Assembly: GCA_958419975.1 (NCBI GenBank)
Contig: CATZIG010000030.1
Location: forward strand, 1 to 14,035
Source of the DNA: an uncultured Collinsella sp.
GTDB taxonomy: Bacteria; Actinomycetota; Coriobacteriia; Coriobacteriales; Coriobacteriaceae
Length of the DNA stretch: 14,035 nt
Direction: 5' to 3'
Shown: positions 14,001-14,035 of the stretch, piece by piece
How the letters are laid out: each line of letters starts with the position of its first letter
Position numbering within the stretch: the stretch's first letter is position 1
Translations under genes and position numbers: made by a program
Notes under the pieces: generated by a model
The model's input: only the letters and a program-made list of their open reading frames with translations
The model's database searches: none
What the model was told of the DNA's origin: nothing

Positions 14001-14035
14001 AGCCCATTACCGTGGGTACGTCCTACATCCTCAAG
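11027..14035 (+). CDS. rpoB: RNA polymerase beta subunit (cut by window end)
   Basis: This is the catalytic beta subunit of RNA polymerase. The frame runs from a GTG at 11027, preceded by AGGAGG at 11012-11017, to the last base of the window: 1003 codons with no stop. Roughly the last 150-170 residues should lie beyond the edge. It begins VTYAYTATERKRVSFGKIPE. The rifampicin-binding cluster, from GSSQLSQFMDQANPL (starting at residue 377) to THKRRLSALGPGG, has the wild-type residues D386, H396 and S401 (E. coli D516, H526, S531). NYEDG at 698-702 and KIAGRHGNK with K852 and K860 (E. coli K1065, K1073) form part of the active centre. rpoC is expected next. Confidence 0.98.
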   Translation, partial: MTYAYTATERKRVSFGKIPEAMELPNLISVQRESFERFKDEGLREAFKESSPIQSQNHVLEVTFGEHQFGDPAHTVEECREKDMTYQAPLLTDVRLTNKETGEIKEQLVFMGDFPMMTDQGTFIINGTERIVVSQLVRSPGVYYSSEMDSGKQIYKAQIIPSRGAWLEFEVDKRDQLMVSIDRKRKQSATMFLRALGIAVTNDDIIELLGNSDVIKRTLERDTALTREDALIEIYRRLRPGEPPTVDASRSLLEGLLFNPQRYDLARVGRYKVNKKLNLTTEEEVTVLTDEDIVATLRYLLSLAAGEQGFKVDDIDHFGNRRIRTVGELVANQFRIGMSRMERVVRERMSSQDIDEITPQSLINIRPIVASIKEFFGSSQLSQFMDQANPLTGLTHKRRLSALGPGGLAGHKSGSSRRTNVPTAVRDVHNSHYSRMCPIETPEGPNIGLIGSLALYARVNEYGFIEAPFRRVENGVATDQIDWMTADEEEKHVIAPANTPLDPKTNEFITTDAEGKIVRPHTVIARTRDFDGSFGAPADVPVEDVDYMDVSPRQMLSVAATLIPFLEHDDAKRTLMGANMQRQAVPLVHPAAPYVGTGMERRAALDSGEVTLAKNAGEVIYADASKIIVKHAGGMDEYHLAKYQRSNQSTCINHRPLVRVGDTVEQGEPLADGPSTDHGELALGQNLTVAYMPWEGFNYEDGIVVSERLVAEDLLTTINITRHEIDARDTKLGPEEITREIPNLSEDMLANLDEDGIIRIGAEVGPGDILVGKVTPKGESALTAEERLLRAIFGAKAHDVRDTSLKMPHGAYGRVIDVVRFSRDNGDDLAPGVNEQVRVYVAQRRKIQQGDKIAGRHGNKGVICNVLPVEDMPYMADGTPIDVILNPLGVPSRMNVGQLLECHLGWAAACGWDTEDADSDKYVPGPFFVSTPVFDGAKEDEIAEVIRRANKNMLNKATAAFGDHMRPEFVTQLDERGKTRLFDGRTGEECREPITVGTSYILK

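Overview
The window looks like chromosomal DNA from a high-GC actinobacterium of the class Coriobacteriia, most likely Collinsella or a close relative. The reasons are its GC-rich codon use, the reading of the RpoB, L10 and L7/L12 proteins, strong AGGAGG-type ribosome binding sites and GTG starts. The genus call is my recognition of the proteins, not a database result. Almost everything here is housekeeping. I found no CRISPR array, phage, toxin or defence locus, tRNA or rRNA gene, and no transposase.

Layout. 1-219: no convincing gene, but three copies of a short GGGGACGTT-containing repeat. 220-2700: a promoter, two tandem palindromes that look like an operator, and a fused FeoA-FeoB ferrous iron transporter. 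2701-4018: a hairpin and promoter, then a SotB-like MFS sugar exporter, followed by an unusually long perfect hairpin (4034-4100). 4172-6115: a cytoplasmic GH13 maltodextrin-type hydrolase followed 3 bases later by a hypoxanthine/uracil-type DNA glycosylase. 6117-6779 (minus): an unrecognised 220-residue protein, convergent with the glycosylase by a single base and divergent from the next gene. 6873-8009: a PLP-dependent aminotransferase whose last third has different codon use. 8010-8512: a gene-free stretch with a large imperfect palindrome (8061-8278), the rplJ promoter, an L10-type leader RNA and an attenuator-like terminator. 8513-9514: rplJ and rplL, closed by a strong terminator. 9830-10738: galU with its own terminator. 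11027 to the end: the first 1003 codons of rpoB.

How the parts fit. The classic rplJ-rplL-rpoB order is kept but is interrupted by galU, with terminators on both sides of it. rpoB therefore probably has its own promoter rather than relying on read-through from rplJL. The L10 leader, promoter and attenuator form a complete autoregulatory unit for rplJL. Feo, sotB and the GH13/glycosylase pair read as separate transcription units, each with a hairpin or promoter between them.

The least explained signals are the 218-bp palindrome that reaches into the rplJ promoter, the LexA-like GAAC-N4-GTTC site upstream of rpoB, the codon-use break within the aminotransferase gene, and the 22-bp perfect hairpin after sotB. 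None amounts to a demonstrated new system.
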